A stretch of 64,000 nucleotides of DNA. Origin: Fomitopsis serialis. Its lineage: Eukaryota; Basidiomycota; Agaricomycetes; Polyporales; Fomitopsidaceae. Both the position numbers and the translations under genes were made by a program. Location: the NCBI RefSeq assembly GCF_022376445.1, contig NW_025955005.1, forward strand, positions 1 to 64,000, read 5' to 3'. Position 1 is the first letter of the stretch. The number at the start of each line of letters is the position of its first letter. Below are positions 1 to 10,769 of the stretch, one piece after another. The notes beneath the pieces are model-generated. The model did not search any database, had not been told where the DNA came from, and was given only the letters and a program-made list of their open reading frames with translations.

Positions 1-2527
1 CTCTGGAGGGTAGGACTGCCTGTACATACATCCCGAATACCAAATCATGGCCCATAACCCGGTAGGCATATCGTGAACACTGTGCGCGAGGGGCTCAAGG
101 GAGGCGCAGGGAAAGGTCTCGGTGACAACACGGTCCACGGGCAATTAAGGCGAGGAAGACTTGCGGACGGAGAGGTAAAGTGCGCCATCATGCGACATTC
201 GGGGCATGCGTGGGCGCCGTTGCAAGAAGGCTCAATAGGCGTCCACCATTCACGTTGCACCCGCGGATGGCCGCTCTTCCGTCCCGAGCTGCCACAAATA
301 AATTGCGAAAGGAGATGCATCAAACCGCGCCATGCATTGACTAGAGGCACATTCGTCAGTGCCATGTCGTGCGAGGCCGGTCAAAAAATGGCATCGTACC
401 AGGGGATGTGGGAAAGAGGCACCCATTTGTTGAGCTTATTCGGCTCCAGCCCGAGGAGACATGAGCCTATACGCGACAGAGCAGTGGACTTGCGTGGTTA
501 GGAAGGTAGCTTGACAGCAAACGTCATATTCAAATCCCAGAGTACTGAGTAACCTGGAAGCTGTACTAGCGTATGGGCACAGAGTACGCGCCTTGAAGAT
601 GAACGGGTCTTGTTCGGCGCCCGTGACGCGTATTTTCGCTGCCGGGATCGATGTACCGTACACAAGAGAAATATGATGCAAAAGACGTACGGCACTCTGG
701 GATTGAAATGTTGTTCCAAATGGATGTAGACTTACATTGCATGGTGTCCCACAGCTGAGAGCAGGGTAGACATGAAGAAGCTGTATGTACTGCTTGAGCG
801 GTCCCAATACAAGGTATGGCAGCTCGGGTTGTCCGCCGCGCCGATCCAACGTACGCATCTCGACTTGCTCTGGCAGGCAACGGTGACAGCGGTTACGGAG
901 GGAATATATACGGAAATGACGACAAACCAATGATTGCGCCCAAACTGCATCCAACTCAATTTTCAGGTTTACGATAGACAATGATCCGCAGATAACGAGT
1001 GTGCATAATGAGAGAGGTTCGGTGACGGTACCGTCACGACTGCAGGGCGTAGCGGTGGCCCCAGTCAACGTTCAATGTCGCCGGCACAGCCACAGCGGAT
1101 GCTATTTCCTAATCTGGCATGTTTGAACTACTTCAAGTTAGCGCCGCGACGCGACTACTGGCATTGACAAAACGTTCACGGGCCACTGGGCACTTGGTGA
1201 AATCTACTTGTTGATATGTGCCCCCGATAGGTGCCTCTGTTCGCTTCGCAAAGAAGCACAGCAGTATGCCATCCACTTCTACCGCGAACTACCCGAACGT
1301 GAGTTTCGAAGTATCATTTCGGGTGCAGATAGGCTCGTCACTCAGACTCTCCGTACTAATATGTCCATACTATCCGGGTACGTTCGTTTGTTTTGTATGT
1401 ATGTGCAGAGGAATTGATTGGTAAGTACCCACAAATGCGTCTTCCAACAGTCGGTTTTATGTCGCCTCCAAGGATATCGTCTCGGAAGTATGGCGACCTA
1501 TGGCGACTCAGCACACAGGCAGCCAGCCGAGCCGCTCAGATTTGTGTCATGCTTTGACGCAACGAGTCACAAATTCACCTACTAATCTAACTTAGTATTG
1601 CAGGACATCACCCGGTGCTAACTTAGAGCTATGCCCGCGCAGCTCAGCTATGGCTTGAACGCCGAGGCTGCGTGAACCCCGCTGGCAAGTCCACCGCCAT
1701 GTGGCTTGGCAATGCCATTGCCACTGGCACTTTGTTGGAACTGCATCATTTCCCTCAATTCGCAAAGGGAGAGCCACGTTCTCCCTTATCTCCAGATTCA
1801 AATGACGCACGGCCTACCGTGCCGTCGCTGTTGTTGAGCCGAATTGTGGCACGAACTCGTACACCCTTTCCAATCTGGCGGTGCGTTTGCTGTTTCGCGC
1901 CGGTGGTAGCAGATCTGACGCAGCCCCGAACGACCAGAAAACCCGAACAGTGCATAACAAATTACGTCGTGTTGGCCTGTTTGCTCCGATGTATGCTGGA
2001 AATACCGGTCTGTCAACTGCTTTTGTACAATAGCAGTCTACCAATGCACCCGAGGTACATCTCTCCAAATTCTGTGCCGATGGGCAATGACAGGGAGACT
2101 AATCAGTCATTCTGGAGATACGTTGTCCAATGTCGGAACATGCGAAGCATTTCAGTACGGGCCTCGTACTACATACGTATGGATGTCGTAGGAGAACATA
2201 CCAGGAACGATTCGGTCTTCGCTTCACTCAAGACACCCTTCCACCGGGAATGGAGGTTCTTTCAGTTACGCAGTCCTCTTACCACGATAACGGGATCTTC
2301 GTGATGAAGTCAGGCAAGTCGAAACTGGTCATACTTTCCGAATCACATACTAGAGTTCATCCCAGTAATGTATCAACCGAATGCGGTGTTGCGCAGGCCC
2401 TGGAAGCACATCTCGATGTCCACCGCGGAGCTCTAGGAGAATCGCAGCCCATCATGCCAGCCGTCACCTCGGACAGAACAGTGTCCGAGCTACGAACCCT
2501 GGTCTGACGGAAGCTATTGGCGTTCAA
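1..2527. other. No recognisable gene
   Basis: I see no gene here that I can support. The open frames (the longest are about 210 codons, at 436-1068 minus and 1672-2304 plus) overlap each other on both strands, have no recognisable domain, signal peptide or composition typical of protein, and no consistent set of splice sites. The stretch may be intergenic DNA or a gene too decayed to read. Confidence 0.5.
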
Positions 2528-2534
2528 TATAAAG
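2528..2534 (+). promoter_or_regulatory. TATA box of the P450 gene
   Basis: A TATAAAG heptamer lies 58 bp before the ATG at 2592. Its position fits a core promoter for the P450 gene. Confidence 0.5.
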
Positions 2535-2591
2535 CTCGTACCACGGCCTCGTGGATGTCGCAACGCTCTAGCCCCAGAGATTCTGTCAAAC

Positions 2592-4748
2592 ATGTGGGCG
2601 ACGGTACTCCTCGTATTCGCGGTTCTGCTAGCGACGCAGACTGTGCAGTTCTTTCTCAACCTCAAGGTGCTGTTGTCCCTCGCCAACCTTCTATGCAGTA
2701 TAAGTGCTCACATCACCCATAGAAAGTCAGTTATCTCCCTGGCTTCCGCACCGTCTTTTCGCAATTCTCCGTTTTCGGTGCCGCCATCCCTACGAATTAC
2801 TTCCATCCCGGCCTCAACTGGATTTGGGAGTGGCGGCAGTCAGGTTCGTCTAGCCAGCGGAACACGAGCGTTGCATGAAGCTAACTCTGTTGATATAAAG
2901 TGTACAAGTACTACGGCACACGCACCATCTCCTACGTCCCCTTCATCGGCGAGCCTGTGATATGGACCTCGTCTATGGAAGTGGCAAAGCAGCTCCTCGC
3001 AGGCGATTCAAGACTCATTAAGGCACCCTCCGCGCTGGTCCCCCTCCTGTACGTTCCGTATGATCACCTGGAATTGTGCGCGCTGACGCCGCCTTGCAGT
3101 CTTTGGGGTGACAGCGTACTGACCGCGAACCATGAAGCGTACAAGAAGCATCGCAGGGTGGTTGGACCCGCATTCTCTAGCAATACGTGCGTGTCCAGCA
3201 ACAGCGACGTACACCCGTCGGCTAACGCTCTGCACTGCAGTTATGCTCTGGTCGCACGAGAGACTGTCAGGTGGTATCATGAGATGGTTGAAGGCGAGAA
3301 CTGGATCAAGCAAGGTACCTTTACGATCGAGTCTCTGGAGCAGTCCATGCTCAAGGTATACTTCCTTCGCACCGTCATATGCCCATGTCTGACTATGTGA
3401 CACAGTTCACCCTGGGCGTGTTGTCGAGGACGTCGTTCAACTACCGGTACCCATGGGCCACTTCAGGAGACAGCAGCGGCGTGCCTTTCGAGCGGGCGTT
3501 GACGACAATTCTGACCATGAAGGACGTGATCATCCGCCTTGCTACACCGAATTGGGCGTATAAGCTTCCCATCGAACGGTATGCCTCCCAAGTCCCCTCT
3601 GTCGAGCTGCTCCGTTTCACTTACAGCGTCACTCAGCATTCGACGCGTGGACGACGCCTACCGCAAGCTCGGAGCACTCATGCGCTCCTTCGTTACCTCC
3701 AAGAAAGAGGAGCTTGCGTCGACCACGGAAGACATGGAGCCTCTGCGGAGCGATCTGCTGACCCGGCTCGTCTCTGCGAGTGAGGCGGAGGGCAAGAACG
3801 GGCTAGACGACTCTGAAGTTGTATGTATTCCTCGACTTCAATGCTTTGCCATGCCCAGTGACTCATGATATCCGTAGATCGGCAATGTCTTCAGCTTCTT
3901 GTTTGCAGGGCACGGTGAGGCTCGCGCTGATTTATCACGTTCACTTGTCTGACGAGAGACGCAGAAACAACTGCACATACGGTGGCGGCAGCACTGGCTC
4001 TTCTGGCTCTGCACGAAGACGAGCAGGAGAAAGCTGTCAAGGCCATCCACGAAGCTCTGCCTGACGGGCGCGATCCGGTGAGTGCATGCATGAAACGTCA
4101 CTGACATCGCTCATTGAGTATTCGCAGACATTCGACGATTTTGCCAAGTTGGAAAAGGTCCTCGCTTGCTTCCACGAAGCAGGAAGGATGTTCCGTAAGT
4201 GTTCCTCCACACTAGTCACTTGAGTTGTCCTTCTAATCGCCCTGTTTCGGTTCAGCTGGCGGCGCCATCGTGACGCGAGACACTATCGATACGTTCGTTC
4301 TGAAGGTGCCTGACGAGAGAGGCGATGAGAAGACACTCGTCGTTCCGCCTAACATGCGCATCATGATTGACATGGTTGGCGTCCGTAAGTCGATTGCGCT
4401 CTCGCCCCGAAGCCACTCAAACCCATTCGCGTCCGCACAGACTACGACCCGCGCCTTTACCCCGACCCCGAGCGATACGACCCGTCGCGCTGGTACGGCG
4501 TGACACAGGAGACGGACTTCACGTACTTCGGACTCGGCCCCCGGGCGTGCCTGGGCAGGAAGTTCGCGCTCGTCGTCGCCATGTCCCTCATGACCAGTCT
4601 CCTGCGGGACTGGAAGTTTACCGTGCCTCTGAAGCTAGGCGAGACGAAGGAACAGTGGCGCGAGCGGATCATGCAGGGCAAGTATGCTGGTCTTGGTTTC
4701 GGCGTGCACCATATTCCCGTGAAGATGACGAGGAGAGTTAAGGCATGA
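2592..4748 (+). CDS. Cytochrome P450 monooxygenase
   Basis: A membrane-anchored fungal P450 that would hydroxylate a small lipophilic substrate using electrons from P450 reductase on the ER. The first ~35 residues from the ATG at 2592 form a hydrophobic anchor (MWATVLLVFAVLLATQTV). About nine further exons are joined by short GT-AG introns. The I-helix has AGHETT, with the intron at about 3909-3962 inside the E codon. The K-helix ExxR is EAGR (near 4180), followed by PERYDPSRW, and the haem loop is FGLGPRACLG (near 4530) with the ligand Cys. The end is the TGA at 4748. Total length is about 550 residues, slightly long for the family. One oddity: around 2695-2735 the first exon and the next (LPGFRTVFSQFSVFG) are out of phase by one base with any normal-size intron, so a base may be missing. 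The CYP family cannot be assigned. The neighbouring dehydrogenase hints at, but does not prove, a shared pathway. Confidence 0.93.
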
Positions 4749-5062
4749 GGCACCCGCTTGTAGGTCCGCGACATTGTCCCCAGCTCTGCGTGTACCACTT
4801 CCGGCGCGCTGGCAAAGCGGGTTACTTATTCGGTAGTTGCAACATCAACCTTCGACTATACTAGTCTCATCGGCCCCGCACATTCACCCCGATAGAGCTA
4901 ACTTGAACCTAACTTAGTAGAGGTCCTCTTCCCGCACCCTTGTACATAGATGTGGCCTTTGTCTTGACTGCGCCTTATGACTGAATCACGGACGTCGACT
5001 CTGACAACCGAACCCAAATATGCTGTCTGAAGGACGATGCCTCTCGACAATTTAAGGTGTCG

Positions 5063-5330
5063 ACAAGACCTCATCGACGCGACCAAACCTCACTGCGGAG
5101 AACCGTGTTGTATCCCGTGTATCGATGATGCTGGACGGACTTGAGGAAGCAGAAGAGGGCTTCCAGCTGATGAGGAAGAGGCAGAAGTTTGGCAAGATGG
5201 TCAAGAAGACTCGCCATGGCGATGTTCCTGAACAGAAAAGCGTAGGTTCGGTCATGCACCCTACTGCTAGACAGTCTGGAATGAGGATATCGTTGCCACT
5301 GGGCTTCCGCGCATACGTAGAAGCATTGCT
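5063..5330 (+). pseudogene. Duplicated 3' fragment of the downstream dehydrogenase
   Basis: This stretch is a diverged direct copy of 7390-7650, which is the last exon and 3' flank of the dehydrogenase gene. The shared peptide runs through LDGLEEAEEGF, the LMRKRQKFGKM block and RHGDV. The similarity continues past the stop codon into flanking DNA (a CGCATACGTAGA-type block near 5309 and 7629). In this copy the stop is lost and the upstream part of the exon is frameshifted. No other exon of the gene is found nearby, so it is a truncated relic from a partial tandem duplication and not a gene. Confidence 0.88.
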
Positions 5331-5977
5331 ATAGACTGATCGATGTTTAGAACGCACGGGCGAGGAGAGAGGTATTCGTGTTCCGGCCACGGTCAACATG
5401 AAGTGGTTAGAGGTCTGAGCTTCATGCAGTCGTACTGTCATAGAAAGGCCCGGATACAAGAGGTGTCTTGAGCCTCATGGGGTATGAATTGCAACTACCT
5501 GCACACACTTTGCAAATGAGGCCCGCCTGAGGTAAGATACTTCCTAATAGTAACACACGTCGTGAACCTGGCGCCTGGGAGAGAAGTTGGGACGTTCGCT
5601 CGCCTTCGCCGCGTCTGCCGTGATCCCCATTATCGCAGCAGGACAACAGCGTGGCGTTGTACAATACAGAAGTGCGATTGGGACCAGTCTGCGGACGGAA
5701 ACACCAGGACTGCAGATAGCAGCAGACGTCTGCGGCCCGTACATAGCAATATCTATGACTCGCATGTCCGTTAGCCAAGGAGATCTTTCGCCAATTAGAA
5801 TAGGTCTTCACTGGCTTCTTTGTCCGGAGGTTTGACTGAGTACTCGTTCGGGGTCTCTTGACAGCCGCTACAGATCCACCGGCCATACATTCCCTATTGC
5901 CCATCACAGTCTTGACACCCGCAACGCTGTTCGCCACCGCCAGAGGCCGATATGGTGGCTATTCACTGTCAATGAGA
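5331..5977. other. Intergenic, no supported gene
   Basis: Apart from the promoter of the next gene I find nothing I can support. A 171-codon minus-strand frame at 5422-5937 has no recognisable domain and unusual composition. Confidence 0.45.
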
Positions 5978-5986
5978 TATATATAA
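5978..5986 (+). promoter_or_regulatory. TATA box of the dehydrogenase gene
   Basis: TATATATAA lies 59-67 bp before the ATG at 6045, a good position for a fungal core promoter. Confidence 0.6.
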
Positions 5987-6044
5987 GCCCATGCGGACGT
6001 AAGGCGTGAGGATACTGACCGACGAAGACGACGCCCGCGCGACG

Positions 6045-7563
6045 ATGGCAAGCTCAGAGCTGCCCCCCACTTCATCGAAGACCCTCATTTTACGCAGAGC
6101 AACTGAAGGCTCTGTACCGGCCTACCATGACGCTGTGCTTGAGGACAAGGCGATACCTCCGCTACAGGAAGGACAGGTACTCGTCAAAATCAACGCTGCA
6201 GGTTTCAACGCCAGAGATGTATGTGGTCCATGCCTCACTGTTCATATACCCCTCTGAACGGCGCCGATAGCTGTGGTTGCGTCTTGGTATGTATGGGCCT
6301 GGCACTGAGTTTGACAGTCCTTTAGGAGCGGATGGAGCAGGTGCGAGCTTCAGCTGACATGACCTCGCAGTAGGAGAAAACGGTGACGTCCATTGGCTAG
6401 GTGTTGTGGTCGCCACCGGAGACGCGGATGACCAGTTGTTGAACAAACGAGTATTTCTGCTCCCCATGCGCGGCTGGGATAAGCACCCTGACGCCCCTGA
6501 ATCGCCGAAGTGCGTACTCCGATTTCCTTGACGATAGAAGTGCTGGAGCTGACATCCGTACGTTGCCGCAAAGCTTTGCTGTGATAGGCGGCACCAAAGT
6601 GCACGTTGGCACATTCACGCAATATGTAGTCGTCGACAGAAGCGAAGTTATCCCTACACCTGAACACCTCGACGATGTTCACGCTGCAGCGTGGCCAATC
6701 AGCGGGTTGACAGCGTGGAGGTGAGCTTACTGACCCCTTTACTTTCCCGCAGTTGCACTGAAGACGACACAGATCCGCTGTTGTGTACGGCAAAGTCAAT
6801 CAGGGCGATAATGTGCTCATAACGGGGATCGGAGGTGGCGTAGCAGTGCTTGCCCTGCAGATCTGTCTTGCGCGTGGGGCGACCGTCTACGTCACGAGCG
6901 GCTCGGATGAGAACATTCGGCGGGCCATAGGGCTTGGGGCCAAGGCCGGAGTGAACTATAAAAATGGTAAGCCTCCTTTACCTATGTCCGCCTTCTGACT
7001 GCTAACGCAGACCACAAAATAGAGGATTGGATCAACCAGCTTACCAAGAAGCTCGAAGAAAGTGGCGCCGAAGAAGGGAAGGCAGAGAAAGTGCTTTTGA
7101 GTGCCGTTATTGACTGCGTCGGGGGAGACATCATGGTGAAGACGGGCCCTATCCTCAAGAGCGGTGGCCGAGTAGTGTTGTACGGAATGTACGTGTGGAC
7201 AGCAATCTAGTAGGTCGAACCGGCACTGGCTGATGGTATTCTCCAGGACCACACCGCCATATCAGACGATCTATGCCGCATCTCATTATACGAAGTGTCA
7301 ACAAATATGCGGTAAGCTTCCGGTACCTACTCACCATCGGTATCCTTGTTCACGTCCACCTGACTCGTCAAGGTGTCATGATGGGATCCCGGCAAGACCT
7401 CATCGACGCGACCAACTTCATTGCGGAGCACCGTGTTGTACCCCACGTATCGTTGGTGCTAGACGGCCTTGAGGAAGCAGAAGAGGGCTTCGAGCTCATG
7501 AGGAAGAGGCAGAAGTTTGGCAAGATGGTTATGAGGATCCGTCACGGCGACGTTTCTGCATAG
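6045..7563 (+). CDS. Medium-chain dehydrogenase / quinone oxidoreductase
   Basis: A zinc-independent MDR-superfamily enzyme expected to reduce a quinone, enone or alcohol with NAD(P)H in the cytosol. I chose the ATG at 6045 because it follows the TATA box and starts the conserved N-terminal fold. Exons can be chained without a frame break. They give the GroES-like part (EGQVLVKINAAGFNARD, then LGADGAG), the middle segment IGGTKVHVGTFTQYVVVDRS, the Rossmann loop GIGGGVAVLALQI with GATVYVTSGS, then VIDCVGGDIM and the C-terminal LDGLEEAEEGFELMRKRQ. The GHE and four-Cys zinc motifs of classical alcohol dehydrogenases are absent. Seven or eight introns of about 45-75 bp interrupt it. The exon around 7250-7310 is unusual in sequence but splices in phase. 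Length is about 360 residues. A partial copy of its 3' end lies upstream at 5063-5330. Confidence 0.88.
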
Positions 7564-8071
7564 AGGAGGGCCGTTTCAGTCATACTTACTATCGGGCGGT
7601 CTTGGATAGACCACGGCCATCGGTCTCGCGCATACGTAGACGCATTGGAATACACCGAAAGTTGCGTAGTGGTTGACAGGCAGTGACCATCCTTCATCAG
7701 ATATTCGCTCACAACTCGACCATGTTGACCGACACCGCGGTGACTGACTGCCACATGGTGTCGGCTCCTGCGGGTCTTGAATGTGAACGACGGTAATAAG
7801 AGGGCATTAGAACGGCTTCGACTTCACTCGACCCAAAGAGCCTGCTCGGGGGTGATTCGATGCTGTGAAGAGCAGCTGGAAGTGAGAGATTCAGCTCATT
7901 CAACTGTGACACACTGGCAGTGGCACCGGTGTCTGCAGTCGGCAGCACGTGATCGCGACAACACGCGTCGCGTCGGTTTGTTGGAGATCGTTTTTGTTTG
8001 CGACTCTCAGGGGCTGTGGTTAGTTGTTCTCCTCCTTCCTGCGACTGTCCTGCACTCACATCGCGTTCAGA

Positions 8072-10520
8072 ATGTCAGAAATAGAAGACGAATACGATGC
8101 ATATTACTCGCCGGTGGATCTCGAAGGTGTCTGCTTGTCCCAAAGTCCTCGCGCCGACCTACCGCACGCGGTCTCGGAACCTGCTTCACAGTCTACAGCA
8201 CCTGAGACTTCTGACGACGAGTTCGACGCATACGACTTCTCAGAGTTTACGGCGGCAGACCTCGCGCAGATCGACGCTACACTTAGTAATAACGCCGCCT
8301 CTATTCCAAACGCCCCATATGCGCCGAACAACAACCATGACGGCAACAAACCAGGAGGTCCTGTGATTGAAATCAAGCTGGAGGCGGAGCCTGCTGACTT
8401 CTCTGCATATGTGAAGGCATCGACGAGGGACGTTCCGCCATATCGCCCGCCAGTGCGCGATACCCGCAGCCCCTTCCGACGGTTTCGAAGTTGGAATAAG
8501 CACTTCTCTGTGTCCGATTTAGTGGGTCCCGCTTGGTATGCATCCCGAAGTGACATCCAGGGATCCATGCCTCATTCTGCCATCTGCCTACAGGTGCGAA
8601 GTGCAGTTTGACTATGGCCTCCGGCAGAAGCGACACTTGAAACCTGAGCAGAGGCCGGAATCATTCGTGACGGACGAAGGCAAGACTATCAGTGTAGACA
8701 AGGGTGTCGCACAACAGAACCATCGTGTCATTACTCGTGGGCAGGTTTGTGTCTTCTCGTGGGACATCAGCAGAAATTTACATCCCTCAGTCGGTCCATA
8801 AAGTTTTGGAGCGTGAAGTGCGCCCGGAAGAAGTACAGATTGAGATCACGACCCAGGAGGAACGCTGGGGATTACGGTATGTTGATCAATGTGTACATGT
8901 CGAGCACGATCTCCTCACACCACGCGACAGCCTCGTGAACATGCTAGCATGCCTCGACTCGCTCATGGAATCTGGCCTCTCTGTAGCTATCACGCTTCTC
9001 TCGTGGCTTGTCATAGCTTAACGCCCTCGCAGCGCGAAATGCCCGTATTCGGCATCGTACACGACCAAATCGTCGTCGGGATTATCGTGAGTCCTTCGTC
9101 AGTATGTTTTTGACCATCCACCAAACATATTCCTCAGGATGAGCTGGTCCGCAAATCTGCACCGCCATCAACCCCACCTCCAGAGCAGAAGCGCCGCAAA
9201 GTCCGCCCTCCTGGAAGCGGAAAGGGCGTAAACAAGCGTGCTTCCCCTTCTACCCCAACGAAGGGCAGCAGCAAGAAGTCGCGTCAAACGCCTGAGCTCT
9301 CGCAGCCTCAATTAACGTCGTACTTCCACGCAGCAGTGCAGGTACCAGAGCGGGATGACATCGAGTCTGTCTTTGCCGTGCGCTCACCAGCTGCTACGGA
9401 GGTCTCTACGCGACATACGGACCAGCAGACTCATCTCGACGTGGGAGACGATGGCCAGTTCATCGTTGCGCCCCCTTCGTCGTATATTATACACATCTCA
9501 GACACGAAGACGCGGCGCACACCGAGCCTCCCGCCTGACGAGGACACACTTTCCGCTCGCCTACAACTCATGCTCTACCACCGCTTGCTAAGCAGCCTCC
9601 TCCGCCCACCCTCACCGACGAAATCCAGGAAGACCTCCCAACCACTCACTGACTCCTCCCCGCCACCCATTGACTTCCCCGCAATATGGAAAAGGCTCAG
9701 CCTCGACCCGCAACGGACATTCTCCGCCACCTTCATGCACGATGCGGGTCTCCAAACCATCAAATGTCTGGACGACCTCACCGCGGCGTGGCACCACGCC
9801 GTCTCTGCGTTGCAAGTATCCGGCGTCGACCGGACGCTCACCGTCGTGTATCGCTTGCAGCCCTCTCATGCGCAGAGGGCGAGGATAATTCCCGATCAGG
9901 AGGCGGTAGATCTGGCTCGTGCGATTGAGGCAAGCCTGAACGAAGCGCCGCGCGTATGGGCTGGCGGCGACGACCAGCTCGCGCAGGCCATCACGGAGAG
10001 CATCAAGGAAACTGCTCTTGACAACGGGCAGGAGGACGCTGTCGCCGAGGTTGTGGGCGCAGTACCGGACACGCTGACCCCGAGTGCGGAAGACCTTGGC
10101 GGGAAGGAGGATACGTTGCGCAGAGAGACAACAGTTGCTCAAGACGACGACAAGTCTTCCGATGCGCGAGACACTACAGTAGAGCTGCAGGGTAACGACT
10201 CCGATGGCGAGGAAATGCAGATATCCGCTGCCGAGCTGGACGTGGAGGCGCGCATACTTGGGTCGAAAGAGTTCATGGTCGACGACAAGCTGCTGGACGA
10301 CTACCTCGATAGCGTTCTGCAGTGGTGGCTCGGGCAGCGACCGCCAAAAGGCGTTGACATCGAGCTGACCCGGCGATGTTTGTGAGTCTATTGTGCCGCT
10401 TTATGCTGTACGCGTGTCTGACCGTGCGTGAATGCTGATAGGAACTGCGAGTACGTGGAGGGTTGCGAGTGGCGAGCTAAGAAGGCGATGGAGACTCGAC
10501 AGAGCGTCTTGGATGCATGA
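8072..10520 (+). CDS. EXO5: Exonuclease V (EXO5/Dem1-like Fe-S nuclease)
   Basis: A PD-(D/E)XK-type single-strand DNA exonuclease carrying an iron-sulfur cluster, acting in mitochondrial and/or nuclear DNA repair. The ATG at 8072 opens an acidic N-terminus (MSEIEDEYDAY). The Exo5 signature SVSDLVGPAWCEVQFDYGL spans the intron at about 8537-8593 and supplies the first cluster Cys. Further on come REMPVFGIVHDQIVVGIIDEL, the catalytic DTKTR with RLQLMLYHRLL, and the C-terminal Cys triplet CLNCEYVEGCEWR, split by the last intron. Six introns all splice in phase, so the gene is intact. It is about 710 residues, longer than the yeast protein, owing to a basic insertion near residues 290-340 and an acidic one near 530-600. 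The basic insertion holds KKSR and then QPQLTSYF, which fits a PCNA-interacting (PIP) box; that function is inferred only. It is convergent with family copy A. Confidence 0.95.
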
Positions 10521-10769
10521 GCGTGTCTACCGTGGGCAGTAGCGGACGGAAGTTGGTATGGTGTCTCACCAGTTGGATTTCGAAGGGATTATGGATATGT
10601 ATGAACGTTCGGATGTACCTCGTGTTGTTGTTCTGCTATCGTTGCAAGATGTATGTAGTTGCCACCACAATATTGTCGCCATTGAGGTATCGTTCATTGT
10701 ACATCGTGTATAACCGTATAAGTGAACACATCGTAGGACAGTAACAGCACCGATTTAAAAACAGGTTCA
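10521..10769. other. Intergenic between convergent genes
   Basis: This is the shared 3' region of EXO5 (plus) and family copy A (minus). It is AT-richer than its flanks and has no supported feature. Confidence 0.5.

Noticed and set aside
1672..2304. A 210-codon open frame as a gene
   Set aside because: No recognisable domain, no introns of fungal type, and overlapping minus-strand frames of similar length.
9336..10385. A separate 349-codon gene
   Set aside because: It is the large exon of EXO5; the frame and catalytic DTKTR motif continue from the upstream exons.
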